A stretch of DNA of 64,000 nt from Labia minor (Eukaryota > Arthropoda > Insecta > Dermaptera > Spongiphoridae). The position numbers and the translations under genes are program-made. Each line of letters begins with the position of its first letter. The stretch's first letter is position 1. This document shows positions 1 through 10,947 of the stretch, piece after piece. The notes under the pieces were generated by a model that made no database searches, was not told where the DNA came from, and saw only the letters and a program-made list of their open reading frames with translations. The DNA is taken from NCBI GenBank assembly GCA_963082975.1, contig OY720348.1, positions 23,117,146 through 23,181,145 of the forward strand. Reading direction: 5' to 3'.

Positions 1-1234
1 AAAGAAGAGCACGATGGTTATCCCGGAAAAAAGTAAAATAAGTCTGTATATTTTTGTTGATGATATTGAATTTCTATTTTCTTTATACACATATTTTATA
101 TATATATAGAATTATTTATTTCTTGACATATTTTGTTACTTTGTATTCGTTGTAAATATTACTAAAGAGTAGTAGTAGTAAAAATCTATAAGGTAGCTAT
201 TTTATTTAATTTTATTAAATATTTTTGTTAACTAAGATGTCCTATGATGATATAAATTAAACATTGGTTTATTAAACCATGTTCATTTTTCTGAGGACAT
301 CTATACAAAAATTTTCATAAAATAAAAGACCGTGTTGTCATTATTAATATGGTTATATAAACAATTTAAAAGTCGTAAATAAAAGATATGCTACTCAAAA
401 GTGATCACTGATCAACAAAGGAGTTATATACACTGAACACCGTCTTGGAAATGAATATTTTAATATACTGATCGAAATATAAAATGAATTAAAAACCTTT
501 CGCATACAGACTCAACAAATTACTATGTATTAAATAATAATTTAAACTTGATTCACTTATCTTTTCTTTGTATCTTTGCTTGATATTTTTAATTAAAAAG
601 GATTTGAAATAATTTGACTGTTTTAATACGCGTTTATTCATTACTATATCTGTGCATAATCATCTCATTAGCCAGCTAGTAATAATAATTTTTTTGTCAG
701 TTTTCCTTATTAAGATTCTTACAACCACTAATTTGAAAACATCGAGACTATTGTTAAACCATAATTTGCAATGAAGCATGTTCACCATAAGCTTCCTGGA
801 AGGGTTTAAGAGAAGATTTATTATATATTGAAAAGAAAACTTTTTAAAATGTATTATTTTGCATCTTGATAAAACAAAATCAACAATAAGTTTCAAATTA
901 TTATTTCATAAATTAATTCCTGTAATTATACTACTATATCTATTATGTCCATCATTAAGCCTAACAAAAACCATGCTTATTTATTATTATTAATAGATAA
1001 TATTAATATTTATTATTGAAATAAATATGTATACTTTTCAACAACAAAGTAAATATACTGTTACAGAAAATATTCTCAATTGGAATGAAATAATACATAA
1101 TAAATAATATAGTTGATTTTTTTTATTTCACATATGATAACATGTCAACTTTTAAGGTTGTTTATCTTAAGGAAAGTCAAATTTAATTTAAAAAACAATA
1201 TTTACTAAGTTCTTAGAATTAACCGAGATTTTGT

Positions 1235-1279
<45 letters not shown>

Positions 1280-1985
1280 GAAACATATTATTTTTTGTAA
1301 AGAGTTATGATGTAAAAAGTTTAATTTAAAAAAGCCTTTTTGACGTCACGCTTTCCAAGTTGTCTCAGTCCTAAGATGAAATTTATATTCTTTATAAATA
1401 AAATAAATAGAATTTATCAGATAACTAACGCATCAAAGTACATTTCAAAAAGTTTAAATATACATATATCTAAGGTATATAACATATACCTATATATAAA
1501 AAAAGGAAAAGTAATTCCACTTGTAGAGAGCAAATCGGTGTTTCGATCCCAATTTCTCTATCGCTTTGATCATCAATGATAATAAAAGTCAAATGAAAGA
1601 AGTTATAAAAGCTTAATAAACATAGAGTGGATATATGATGAAAGGTAAAAAAATAATATCGGGTTTAAAATTGAATTCGAACAACATTTAATTATGAATC
1701 CTTTTTTTCCTTTGCTGCACTTTTTCATTTGGCAATATAAAATCATTTTATTTATCAATCTAGCATTGATATATATACTATATATATATATATATTTATA
1801 TATTAATTAATATTTTATTAACATTTATATTTAATTATAATCAACAATTATTTAAAATTATAATGTATGATTTAATTAGCCAATGTTCAATAATTTCCTA
1901 TTTTTTAATGATTCATAAATTTCAATTTTCAACTTTTGGTTAAATCAATTATACATCACCTTTGACTTTTGTATATCATACAAAA
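1..1985. other. AT-rich gene-free stretch
   Basis: No coding region, RNA gene or recognisable element was found here. The sequence is very AT-rich, with a (TA)n microsatellite at about 1240-1275 and a shorter AT run near 1770-1800. Short open frames at 660-896 (minus) and 1340-1579 (plus) have low-complexity composition and no familiar motif, so I do not call them genes. Confidence 0.6.
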
Positions 1986-1987
1986 GA

Positions 1988-2107
1988 AAAGCGCCTATCA
2001 AGTCGGTTGCCGCCTAAGTGAAGTAGAGGTGTTCTATGATCAGTAGAACGGATCCTCTCAACCTATATCTTGATTTCTTGATCGAGGCCTCTACTTTTAC
2101 TTTCAAG
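1988..2107 (+). repeat. Dispersed repeat E, copy 1
   Basis: A segment running from GCGCCTATCAAGTCGGTTGC through a GATCAGTAGAACGGATCC block to a TTGATTTCTTGATCGAGGCC block. A second copy lies at 16066-16235 and an inverted copy at 60466-60590 inside an ABCC intron. About 230 bp downstream, at 2330-2360, is an AAGGGGGAAGCCCCTTGCCT block that copy 2 carries in a related form. Copy 2 also holds a tRNA T-arm-like motif, so a SINE origin is possible but unproven. Confidence 0.5.
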
Positions 2108-2681
2108 TAGTCGCTTATTGACCTGCCCTTGTATTTTAATAAAATTTCGTTAATTATCAGAACCCTAACAACCCTCATCGGTTTAATTATGTATATAATT
2201 TTATTAATAAAAAAAAATCATGTTTTTTATAAAAACGATATAAAGTTGATTTAAAAATAGACCAGTTTTGTACAGGATAGTTACAATATATACAAAGATA
2301 TTTTTTTTTATATATTAAAGCTGAAGTGAGTACAAGGGGGAAGCCCCTTGCCTGGGTGTCAAGAGCGTAGCTAGTAACAATTCAATTTGAATTCAATTAG
2401 ATTCTCTATTTATAAAAAAAAAATGATAGTCCGATTAGTAAAAAAAATATTTTCTTTACAGAGGATTATCGAGCTTGATTATTATTTCAATAGAATAGAA
2501 TTATATTTGTCATTCAGTCCATTGTGAACTATCAAAGGGTGTATCTATCAATTGTTATACTTATGTAAAGTCTAAAAAACTGAGCAAAGAAAACATCAAA
2601 ACACATCGATATCTTCAAAATGACATGTCCGCTTGCTACACCCCAATGTAGAGCCCAACTCTTACCGTTTAGACTCTTTTT

Positions 2682-3308
2682 ACCGACCGACGATAGTAAG
2701 GGAGGTATTGTTTTCACACCAAATTTCACATGTGGAGATTTTTACATATCTCCACGAATAATGCATTTTCTAAACAGAAAAAAGTATTTTTAGCATGATG
2801 TCTGTCCGTCCGTCCGTATAGATGTGTACAGCCTGAGCGGCTCAACCGATTTTGATGAAATTTGTTATATTTACTTAATGCATCAGTGGGATGAAGTGAA
2901 CAACTTTTGGTGTATATCCGGAAACCGGAAGTGGTAGTATTAGCGATCGACGATAGGAAGGGAAGGGTTATTTTCACACCAAAATTCACATGAGGAGATT
3001 TTTTTATATATCACCACGAATCATACACTTTGTATTGGTTTTATCCTCGGGAAAATCATATTTATTAGTTTTTTCTTGATTTAAAATTATGTGACGTCAT
3101 CCAGCCATTCATGACGTCACAGCCTGGTCTTGCATATATATTATAAATAAAATAAAATTAAAAATGTTTATATTTATTATTTATGTATCCATATATGTTT
3201 TTTATTACATTAATAGATATATTAAAATTATTTGAAATTGTTTCTGTAGCTGGAAATTAATTTACTTCAAACCGTCGGTCAGTTCGGACCTGGCCACAGG
3301 TCATCTTA
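2682..3308 (+). mobile_element. DINE-1/Helentron-like non-autonomous element (family B, copy 1)
   Basis: A 627-bp non-coding element closely matching the copy at 8739-9366. It starts ACCGACCGACG. Internally it carries a GTCC/GTCT microsatellite near 2800-2818, then CTCAACCGATTTTGATGAAA. At 3091-3120 is a 10-bp inverted repeat, GTGACGTCAT ... ATGACGTCAC. Near its 3' end it has CCGTCGGTC (the inverse of the start) and a hairpin GACCTG-GCCA-CAGGTC. Subterminal inverted repeats, an internal GTCY microsatellite and a 3' stem-loop are the published architecture of DINE-1/Helentron-type elements. That assignment is inference, because no Rep/helicase partner is present here. Confidence 0.6.
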
Positions 3309-3518
3309 TTATTAAAGGTATCTGCCTTCATTAAATTTAAAAATTTATCACAGTTGTCAATCAATTCATCATTTAAAATTAAACACTTTCCAACCCTACT
3401 TCCACGTTTTTTTTAAATATAATAATTAATAATTAAATTTTATAAAATGCATTTTTATAAATTTTTCCTGATTTATTTATATAAAATTATACATTTTTAA
3501 AATTTTTACTATCTTACC

Positions 3519-4120
3519 AGTACTTACTATTGCGAACACGAAAATTTTGCGAAGTCGAGATTTTAATGTTTTTATACGTTTTGAAGGACCCTGAATCATT
3601 TTCACTAAGGTAGAGAAAAATGTCTGTGTATGTAGACAAGATTACGCAAAAACGGTTTAACCTAGAATCATAAAATTTGGTACACGGGCATTATTCAAAA
3701 TTCGTAGTTTTCTATTGACTTTTGAGAAATGCAGCACATTCGGAAGAGGGTCATTACCTACCAAGTATTCATTTGTTTGCCTATAAAACTGACCATAAAA
3801 ATAAAGATTGTTGTTTGATAGTTTTTGATAGTTTGATAGTTTTTCACATGATTAAAAATTATATAAAACTGCTATATATAGAATTTCAGCTTGATTGAAT
3901 TGCTGAAAGTACTGGAATTAATTTTTTATTACGTTGACTGCAAATCACGCGCCAGCACGTGATGTGGTGCCATCAACAAAGAGTCAAACACGCGCTTGTT
4001 TAATAAATATTGTTCATTAATTTTAATTAATAATTTATAATTAATGAAATTTAATTTAAATATAATATATGTTATTTAATCCAATTCAAAATGCGAGATA
4101 GTCGAGTGGAGACACTCCAG
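3519..4120 (+). mobile_element. Family A repeat, copy 1
   Basis: A non-coding element of about 600 bp present at least seven times in the window. Diagnostic blocks in order: TATTGCG.ACACGAAAATTTT; GTTTTTATACGTTTTGAAGG; a GTCTGTGT-type microsatellite; ATGAAATTTGGTACACGGGC-like; TGCTATATATAGAATTTCAG; CACGCGCCAGCACGTGATG; and the terminus GAGATAGTCGAGTGGAGACA followed by CTCCAG, which can fold as TGGAG-ACA-CTCCA. It lies in direct orientation with copy 2 (4831-5354), and their upstream flanks are also similar. The terminal hairpin and microsatellite resemble DINE-like elements; the family is otherwise unassigned. Confidence 0.65.
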
Positions 4121-4254
4121 ATTTTTCATTAAAGTCTTTGAATAGAATTGAATATAAAAAATATTATATATATTTGATTTAAGATCTATTAAAAACAGCA
4201 TTAATTATACAAAAATTAATATTTGTGTTTTTATTTTATTGATATGATTTTTAT

Positions 4255-4400
4255 TTGTAATAAATTGCCAGAGAGAGTGCGTTCACCTCCCCTCGACCCC
4301 GCACGCCCCCTCCTTTCGCCTCTTTTTCCTCTCCACCTCCTCGCCTCACCTTGGCAGTGTATTCAGTGCCCATTCAAGGTGGAGTGCAAAAAGATGACCG
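4255..4400. other. CT-rich, relatively GC-rich island
   Basis: A pyrimidine-rich stretch (4275-4345, mainly C and T on the plus strand) and a less biased tail stand out from the AT-rich surroundings. A 74-codon frame spans 4223-4447, but its product is dominated by Pro/Leu/Ser from the CT tract and resembles nothing I recognise. It lies between two family A copies and may be unique host sequence or a decayed insertion. Confidence 0.3.
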
Positions 4401-4516
4401 ACCTATACACTGAAATCATCCCGCAATCATTCACTAATCAAGAATAAATTGAAAATATATTTATTTTTATTAATTAAAACGAAGATTAATCCATTTTATA
4501 ATTTTTTACTGATATA

Positions 4517-4556
<40 letters not shown>

Positions 4557-4830
4557 CTTTTCATTAGTTATTGAAGATCTCATTAATTCAATTTTATTAA
4601 TAATCAACTGAAAATAATTTTTATAAGATATAATTTTTTTTCAATATATTTTTAAATGAAAAGTAACATTAAGATGTTAGTATCATCCGAAATATCAGTG
4701 AGATGGTAAGTTAGTATTAAGTCCAGCCGTTCCCTTTTACAAAATTTAATAATTTCTACAATCAACTAAAAAAATGTTTCAATATAAATTAAATTTTATA
4801 AAATGTATTTTTATAATTATACTATCTGGC

Positions 4831-5354
4831 CAGAGATATTATTGCGATCACGAAAATTTTTGATGACGAGATTTTAATATTTTTATACGTTTTGAAGGTC
4901 CCTCAGACATTTTCACTAAGGTTGAGAAAAATGTCCGTGTGTGTATGTAGATAAGGTTTGAGCTAGAATAATGAAATTTGGTACACGGGCATTATTCAAA
5001 ATTCGTAATTTTTTTATCAACTTTTGAGAAATGTAGCTCATTCGGAAGAAGACCAAATAAAGATTGTTGTTTGATAGTTTTTCACATGATTAAAAATTGT
5101 ATAAAACTGCTATATATATATAGAATTTCAGCTTAATTAAATCGCTAAAAGTACTTGAATGAATTTTTTAACACTGCAAATCACGCGCCAGCACGTGACG
5201 TAGTGCCATCAACAAAGAACCAAACACACGCTGGTTTAATAAATATTATTTATTAATTTTAATTTATAATTTAATTAATTAAATTTAATTTAAACATAAT
5301 ATATGTTATTTTATCCACTTCACATTGCGAGATAGTCGAGTGGAGACACTCCAG
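4831..5354 (+). mobile_element. Family A repeat, copy 2
   Basis: Same order of blocks as copy 1 with a few small deletions. It starts near CAGAGATATTATTGCGATCA and ends GGAGACACTCCAG. It has the ATGAAATTTGGTACACGGGC block at about 4976 and the CACGCGCCAGCACGTGACG block at about 5184. Confidence 0.65.
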
Positions 5355-5874
5355 ATTTTTTTTTAAAGTGATATGTTCAACTAAATATTATTTCTTTCCA
5401 AATATGATTTACAATTATAAGTAAAATATTTGATAATTTAGTAATATGATATTATTATTAAGTAAAAATATAGTAATTAATAATAATAATGCGTTTGGTC
5501 TGTAAGCCTCTTTGAATTAGCTAAGAGTACCTTTGCATTTTTAAATTCAGAAATGAAACTCACAGATTCGGGGCAGCCTGAAATCAAACATACCTATTTA
5601 AGGGGTGCATAGTCTCCACCAATATAAACGGATCGACCATTGAAAGGCCCTAAGCTCAAAAGTTAACCAACAATTTGTTCCTGTTCAAACTATTCCTATT
5701 TCGGAACTGTGCTGAATCCCGAATACCTGTTCATTCTATCCACCTCAACTACGCTATCAGCAATACAAAAAGGCAGATTCAGACTTGGCATGTAATTCAT
5801 GCAATTAATGCAAGCTTAAAATATTGGCATGGCACTTATCTAATCCATCCATATATTTTTATTTATTAGTTATA
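5355..5874. other. Gene-free stretch
   Basis: AT-rich sequence with a more complex part at 5500-5800. A 64-codon open frame at 5675-5869 has no recognisable domain and no splice or translation context I can support. Nothing else is evident. Confidence 0.4.
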
Positions 5875-5882
5875 ATCTAATC

Positions 5883-6228
5883 CAGTGGTTTTCAAACTTT
5901 CTGTACATGCGCCCCCCCCCCCCCGTTTTTTAAAAAAAATTCTTGCGCCCCCCCCCCCCCATTAATTTTTGTAATAATCTAATTTCCTTTTTCAATAGTC
6001 GGGCACATTTCTGAAATAATATAACAACAGGGGTGGACCAATGTTTCAGAGCATCGCAAAATCATCTGACCCTTTTTTTTACAACCATATTGAAAAAAAT
6101 TGGAAAAAAAATCGACAATTTTCAAAAGTTTACGAGCACTTGAATTGCCTTTGCGGGCACTTGAAATTGGTTTTAATACCTTCCTGTCCCCCTTACAAGG
6201 GGGGCGCCCCACAGGTTGGAAAACACTG
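5883..6228. mobile_element. hAT-type MITE with 8-bp TSD
   Basis: The left end CAGTGGTTTTCAAACTTTC and the right end (read inverted) CAGTGTTTTCCAACCTG form imperfect terminal inverted repeats of the hAT type. The element is flanked by a perfect 8-bp direct duplication ATCTAATC (5875-5882 and 6229-6236). It contains two long poly-C tracts (from about 5912 and about 5949) and no transposase gene, so it is non-autonomous. Confidence 0.85.
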
Positions 6229-6267
6229 ATCTAATCTATAGATTAGTAGAATGAGAAGATGCATTCT

Positions 6268-6441
6268 CAGGGCCGCCCTAACCACAGGGCTAATTGGGCT
6301 ATAGCCCTAGGGCGCAAGCCTTCTGGGGGCGGCATTTTTTATTAGTTTATATATTTTACTAACCATTCTGTTTAATTTCTTATGAAAAGGGGCGCAAAAT
6401 TTTAGGAGCCCACGGGCGCCGAAAATCTTAGGACGGCCCTG
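6268..6441. mobile_element. Short hAT-type MITE
   Basis: The terminal inverted repeats are CAGGGCCGCCCTAA on the left and, read inverted, CAGGGCCGTCCTAAG on the right. The 8-bp flanks TGCATTCT / TGTATCCT match at six positions, consistent with an aged target duplication. At 174 bp it has no coding capacity. It lies only 32 bp beyond the duplication of the preceding hAT MITE. Confidence 0.75.
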
Positions 6442-6449
6442 TGTATCCT

Positions 6450-7080
6450 TCGATGGAAGTAGTAAGCAATCTACCCAAAACCCTAACAATAAATTAATTC
6501 ACATATTAGCCACCTTCCCTGTGTAATGCATCGAAACCTACCAATTCTTAAAATTCTTTTCTCTCTTATACCTCTTCTATCAATGCTCATTCATAAAAAA
6601 TGTGTTCTAAAATTCCTTGATCTCACTAAATTCTATACAATAGTTTAATATTTTCTCTATAATCTCTTAATTAATATTAACAAAACAAAAATATCAATGT
6701 AAATTTAATTAAACTTTTAAATATTATGTATTGAATTATTACGTTTACATTTTGAAATTAATAAAATTTATAACCATTTTAAAATGTACCATGCTAAATA
6801 AATAACGATAATTACCTACATTCGATGAGCTGTATTATGTAGATCATTTGATCATCATTATCAGAAGAAAAAGATACTCAAAAATATCCAAATCATTATC
6901 TTTAGCTGAACGAAGATGAAAACATGAAATAAAATTAAAAATTAACATATTAGATTATGAAATTAATAATAAATTTAAATTGAATTAAAAATTAATTAAT
7001 AAAAAATAAATACTGACCTCGGAGTCAATAAAGAGTTTATATATCTCGTACATTAGACTCGAAGACGTTATCTTTAAAGA
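6450..7080. other. AT-rich gene-free stretch
   Basis: No coding sequence, RNA gene or repeat was recognised. Composition is AT-rich with short A/T runs. Confidence 0.4.
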
Positions 7081-7082
7081 CT

Positions 7083-7573
7083 TGGATTGGATTAAATAAT
7101 ATATATTATATTTAAATTAAATTTTATTAATTATAAATTATAAATTAAAATTAATAAATAATATTTATTAAACCAGTGCATGTTTAGCGGTACTTTCAGC
7201 GATTCAATCATTGCTAAAATTCTATATATATGTAGAAGTTTTATACAATTTTTAATCATTTGAAAAACTATCAAACATGTATCTTTATTTTATGGTCACT
7301 TAAGAGGAAATAAAATGAAAACGTGGTAGGTAATGGTTCTCTTCCGAATGAGCTACATTTCTCAAAAGTTGAGAGAAAACTACGAATTTTGAATAATGCC
7401 CGTGTACCAAATTTCATTAATCTAGCTCAAACCGTTTTTGCTTAATCTTGTCTACTCACATACACACAGGCATTTTTCTCAACCCTAGTGAAAATGACTC
7501 AGGGACCTTCAAAACATATAAAAACATCAAAATTTTGACATGGAAAATTTTCGTGATCTCAATACTATCTCTG
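7083..7573 (-). mobile_element. Family A repeat, copy 3 (inverted)
   Basis: A minus-strand copy of family A, recognised by the inverted GAATTTTGAATAATGCCCGT, TCAAAACATATAAAAACATC and AATACTATCTCTG blocks. It lacks the hairpin terminus, and the CACGCGCC part is also missing. Its end at 7573 is fused directly to copy 4 in the opposite orientation, so the two form a head-to-head inverted dimer. Confidence 0.65.
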
Positions 7574-7972
7574 AAATTTGGTACACGGGCATTATTCAAA
7601 ATTCGTAATTTCCTATCAACTTTTGAGAAATGTAGCTCATTCGGAAGAAAACCATTACCTACCACGTTTTCATTATTTTTCCCTCTAAAGTGACCCTAAA
7701 AATAAAGATATATGTTTGATAGTTTTTCACATGATTTAAAATTGTATAAAACTGCTATATATAGAATTTCAGCTTGATTGAATCCCTGAAAGTTCCGTAA
7801 TTAATTTTTTAACACTGCAAATCACGCGCTAGCACTTGACTTAGTGCCATCAACAAAGAACTAAACACAAGTTGGTTTAATAAATATTATTTATTAATTT
7901 TAATTTAAATATAATATATGTTATTTAGTTATCCAATTCAAATTGCGAGATAGTCGAGTGGAGACATTCCAG
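7574..7972 (+). mobile_element. Family A repeat, copy 4
   Basis: Plus-strand family A sequence. It begins abruptly within the AAATTTGGTACACGGGC block, with no 5' part, and runs to the hairpin terminus GAGTGGAGACATTCCAG. The abrupt junction with copy 3 at about 7573 suggests rearrangement or template switching, not two ordinary insertions. Confidence 0.65.
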
Positions 7973-8458
7973 CTTATTTAGTAATGTCAATCATCCCTCC
8001 CCATAGTTTGCGTATATATCTGATCTAGTTACACCAATCTCAACAACGCTTCAATATTTCCAATCAATAGTTTCCCAAATAGTATAAACTTTTATTCCAT
8101 AATTATTGTATTTTCAAAATAAGTTCTAATCCAATATTATAATAGTACTTACAATTTGTAAATTAATATTATATATATATATATATTATTTCAATTAAAT
8201 TATTAATTCTACGATAAATATATGAGTGGTTTATACCGGGAATAATTCGAAATAATTAACTACTCATAAACAAAACTTTCCCAGAAATCATAACGAACAT
8301 ATACATAATATATTGTATTGTATATATATATATATAGCATTATTATGAATATGAATATGGATTTTTTTTTAAATTTATTAATTTATTATTTCTAGAACAT
8401 AACTAATTTTTATGAAAATAAACCCTTTATCTGAAGTTTACTTCTATTATTTATAATC

Positions 8459-9555
8459 CAGTGATTCTCAACTTTTTTTTACCGCGGCACACTTTTAACG
8501 GTCTAAAAATTTGCCGGCACACAAAGAAAAAGATAACTGTAAAAGTTATTTACTTACCTATAATAGACTGTGTAATATAGTTTATGATAATAACCAGGGG
8601 TCGGCAACCTTTTTCAATAGCCGGGCACATTTCTAAAATAATATAAGAGGAGTGGGCATACTTGGTGATACTTATAGCCATATTGAAAAATGAAAATGTT
8701 TATATAAGAGCCTGATCGCAAAAACTTTTACCTTTTTTACCGACCGACGATAGTAAGGGAGGTATTGTTTTCACACCAAATTTCACATGTGGAGATTTTT
8801 ACATATCTCCACGAATCATGCATTTTCTAAACAGAAAAAAGTATTTTTAGCATGATGTCTGTCCGTCTGTCCGTCCGTCCGTCTGTCCGTCCGTATAGAT
8901 GTGTACAGCCTGAACGGCTCAACCGATTTTGATGAAATTTGGTATATTTACTTAATGCATCAGTGGGATGAATTGATCAACTTTTGGTGCAATTCCGGAA
9001 ACCGGAAGTGGTAGTATTAGCGATCGACGATAGGAAGGAAAGGGTTATTTTCACACCAAAGGAGATTTTTTTATATATCACCACGAATCATGCATTTTGT
9101 ATTGGTTTTATCCTCGAAAAAAATCATATTTATTAGTTTTTTCTTGATTTAAAATTATATGACGTCATCCAGTCATGCATGACGTCACAGCCTGGTCTTA
9201 CATATATATTATAAATAAAATAAAATTAAAAATATTTATGTTATACCCATATCTGTTTTTTATTGAATTAATAGATATATTAAAATTATTTGAAATTGTT
9301 TCTGTAGCTGGAAATTAATTTATTTCAAACCGTCGGTCGGTTCGGACCTGGCCACAGGTCAACTTATTTAGAACCATATCGACAAAATTGAAAAACAGTC
9401 GAAAATGTTTAAGAGTCTCATCGCAAAAACATTTTACCTTTTTTTTACATACATATAAAATAAACAAGTACTTTTTTTAATTTGAACTTTACATTTGTAA
9501 AATTTGGCGGCATATTTTGAAAATCTCGCGGCACACAAAAGTTATGATCCTTTTG
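8459..9555. mobile_element. hAT-like element interrupted by family B
   Basis: The left end CAGTGATTCTCAACTTTTTT, followed by CGCGGCACAC, and the GAGCCTGATCGCAAAA block match the inverted hAT MITE at 32657-32916 (TIR CAGTGATTCTCAACC). The right end near 9510-9555 keeps CTCGCGGCACACAAAAG, but the last bases are diverged. A second hAT-like end, CAGGGGTCGGCAACCTTTTT, occurs inside at about 8595. The family B element at 8739-9366 splits it within a T run. Confidence 0.6.
8739..9366 (+). mobile_element. DINE-1/Helentron-like element (family B, copy 2)
   Basis: Near-identical to the 2682-3308 copy. Compared with the unoccupied relative at 32657-32916, the insertion lies between a T run and TTTAGAACC, so it can be delimited to 628 bp with no obvious target duplication. 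It has the start ACCGACCGACG, a GTCC/GTCT microsatellite at about 8860-8893, GATTTTGATGAAATTTGGTA at 8925-8944, paired GACGTCA palindromes at 9160-9188, the inverse block CCGTCGGTCGGT at 9330-9341, and the 3' hairpin GACCTG-GCCA-CAGGTC. Confidence 0.65.
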
Positions 9556-10133
9556 TGTTTTGATATTAAAATTAATTTCTTATCCATTGAATGCAATTTA
9601 TAAATGAATATAAAATGAGGTTTGTATTTTAAATATTTCAAAAAAATCGTTGTTAATTAATTATTCTTTAATAATCAATTGGTTAAAGAGGGCCGCGTTT
9701 TCTCTGCCATGCATCTGATACGACAATCTAAAATCAAGGCGTAGAGACGAATGCGTTGGCCCTTTATCATGGACAGGATTCATGTTCCAATTTAGTAACA
9801 CTTGTTTCAGATACTAGAAGCAATTAGCTAAAATCCGATATACCAGCTGTTTAAATTCGCATTCAAGTTCTTCTTCATTTATTTCTATTTACAAAAGAAT
9901 AGAAACAGATAACTAAAAAAAATAACTAGTTTAAATTTTTCTTAACAATATAAATCAATAGGAATAAAGACAATAAGAAAATAATTTTAAAAATCAATCA
10001 GAATTTTGATTATTTTTAAATTACAATAAAAAATAAAACAAAAAAAAAATAATTTAAATAATTAATAATTTAGATTTAAAAATTGGACAGGCACAATGTA
10101 TCTATTTATAAATTGAACCTTAAAATTGTATTT
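9556..10133. other. Gene-free stretch
   Basis: AT-rich. The part at about 9690-9830 is less biased and could be unique host sequence, but no open frame or splice pattern can be supported there. Confidence 0.4.
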
Positions 10134-10417
10134 AACAATTTTTAATTTATAAAAGAAACTGAAAAAATAAATAATAAAATCAATAGATTAAAGGTAAGTT
10201 ATTAAAAACACTAGGTTCTAAGTTTCAATATAAATTTTATTAAACTTTATATTGAAACTTAAATATTAATTAAATATCTTAAATATAAATATAAATATAA
10301 ATTTTATTAAACTTAAAATTTAAAAACTTAGAATCTAATGTTTTTAATAACTTACCTAATAATCTATTGATTTTATTATTTATTTTTTCAGTTTCTTTCA
10401 TAAATTTGAAAATTGTT
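10134..10417. repeat. Foldback (hairpin) element, family H copy 1
   Basis: The left arm, ACAATTTTTAATTTATAAAA through GGTAAGTTATTAAAAACACT, is repeated inverted on the right (AATGTTTTTAATAACTTACC through the inverse of the left tip). The arms are about 110 bp and meet near 10270. A related hairpin is at 49042-49225. Transcribed, this would form a long stem. No coding content. Confidence 0.65.
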
Positions 10418-10499
10418 AAAAAAAATTTCAGGGAGGTTGAATTTACAATGTTAATAATTTATTAAAATTAGCTATTTATCTTCTAAATAGGAAATTTTT

Positions 10500-10947
10500 T
10501 ATTCTTTCTATCTGGCGACAGACACATGTGGCTCTTTTTGAGTTTATTGTGGCTCAATTAAAAAATTTAAAGTTATCACAATTTAGAATTTCCATATATT
10601 AAACTGGAACAAGGCTACGTTATGGCACATATTTATTTAAAGGAAATTTAAAATTAAGTTATTTCTGCAATTTTTAAAAACTTTGTTGTAAAATGTACCC
10701 GATTTATCCCAACTCTGTCTACTTTATTACAATAGCAACAGCAGAACTATTGCATGCGGGGCATACGACTTATTATTAATATAATTAGGTATTTTAATTG
10801 AGTACGTATTCGTAATTTTTGCTTCTATGACTACGAACCTCCCCCCCCCCCCAAAAAAAAAAAAGTAAATTTTTTTTCCGATTTGGCTCTTAAACATTTT
10901 CGATTTTTCAATATGGCTCTAAGTATCACCAAGTGTGGCCACCCCTG
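10500..10947. mobile_element. hAT-like remnant
   Basis: The right end reads GTGTGGCCACCCCTG, the inverse of a CAGGGGTGGCCACAC hAT terminus. Inside are GGCTCTTAAACATTTTCGA and AATATGGCTCTAAGTATCAC blocks shared with the hAT elements at 8459 and 48153. The left boundary is unclear. A poly-C / poly-A tract lies at about 10840-10865. Confidence 0.45.

Noticed and set aside
1240-1275. (TA)n tracts as possible regulatory or origin sites
   Set aside because: Such tracts occur many times across the window and are ordinary microsatellites in this AT-rich genome.
2800-2818. Short tandem GTCC repeats as a CRISPR-like array
   Set aside because: There is no repeat-spacer structure. It is a 4-bp microsatellite inside a eukaryotic repeat element.
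7448-7693. 81-codon plus-strand frame and its antisense partner
   Set aside because: Both lie across the junction of two non-coding family A copies. Similar spurious frames occur in other copies (for example 42136-42324).
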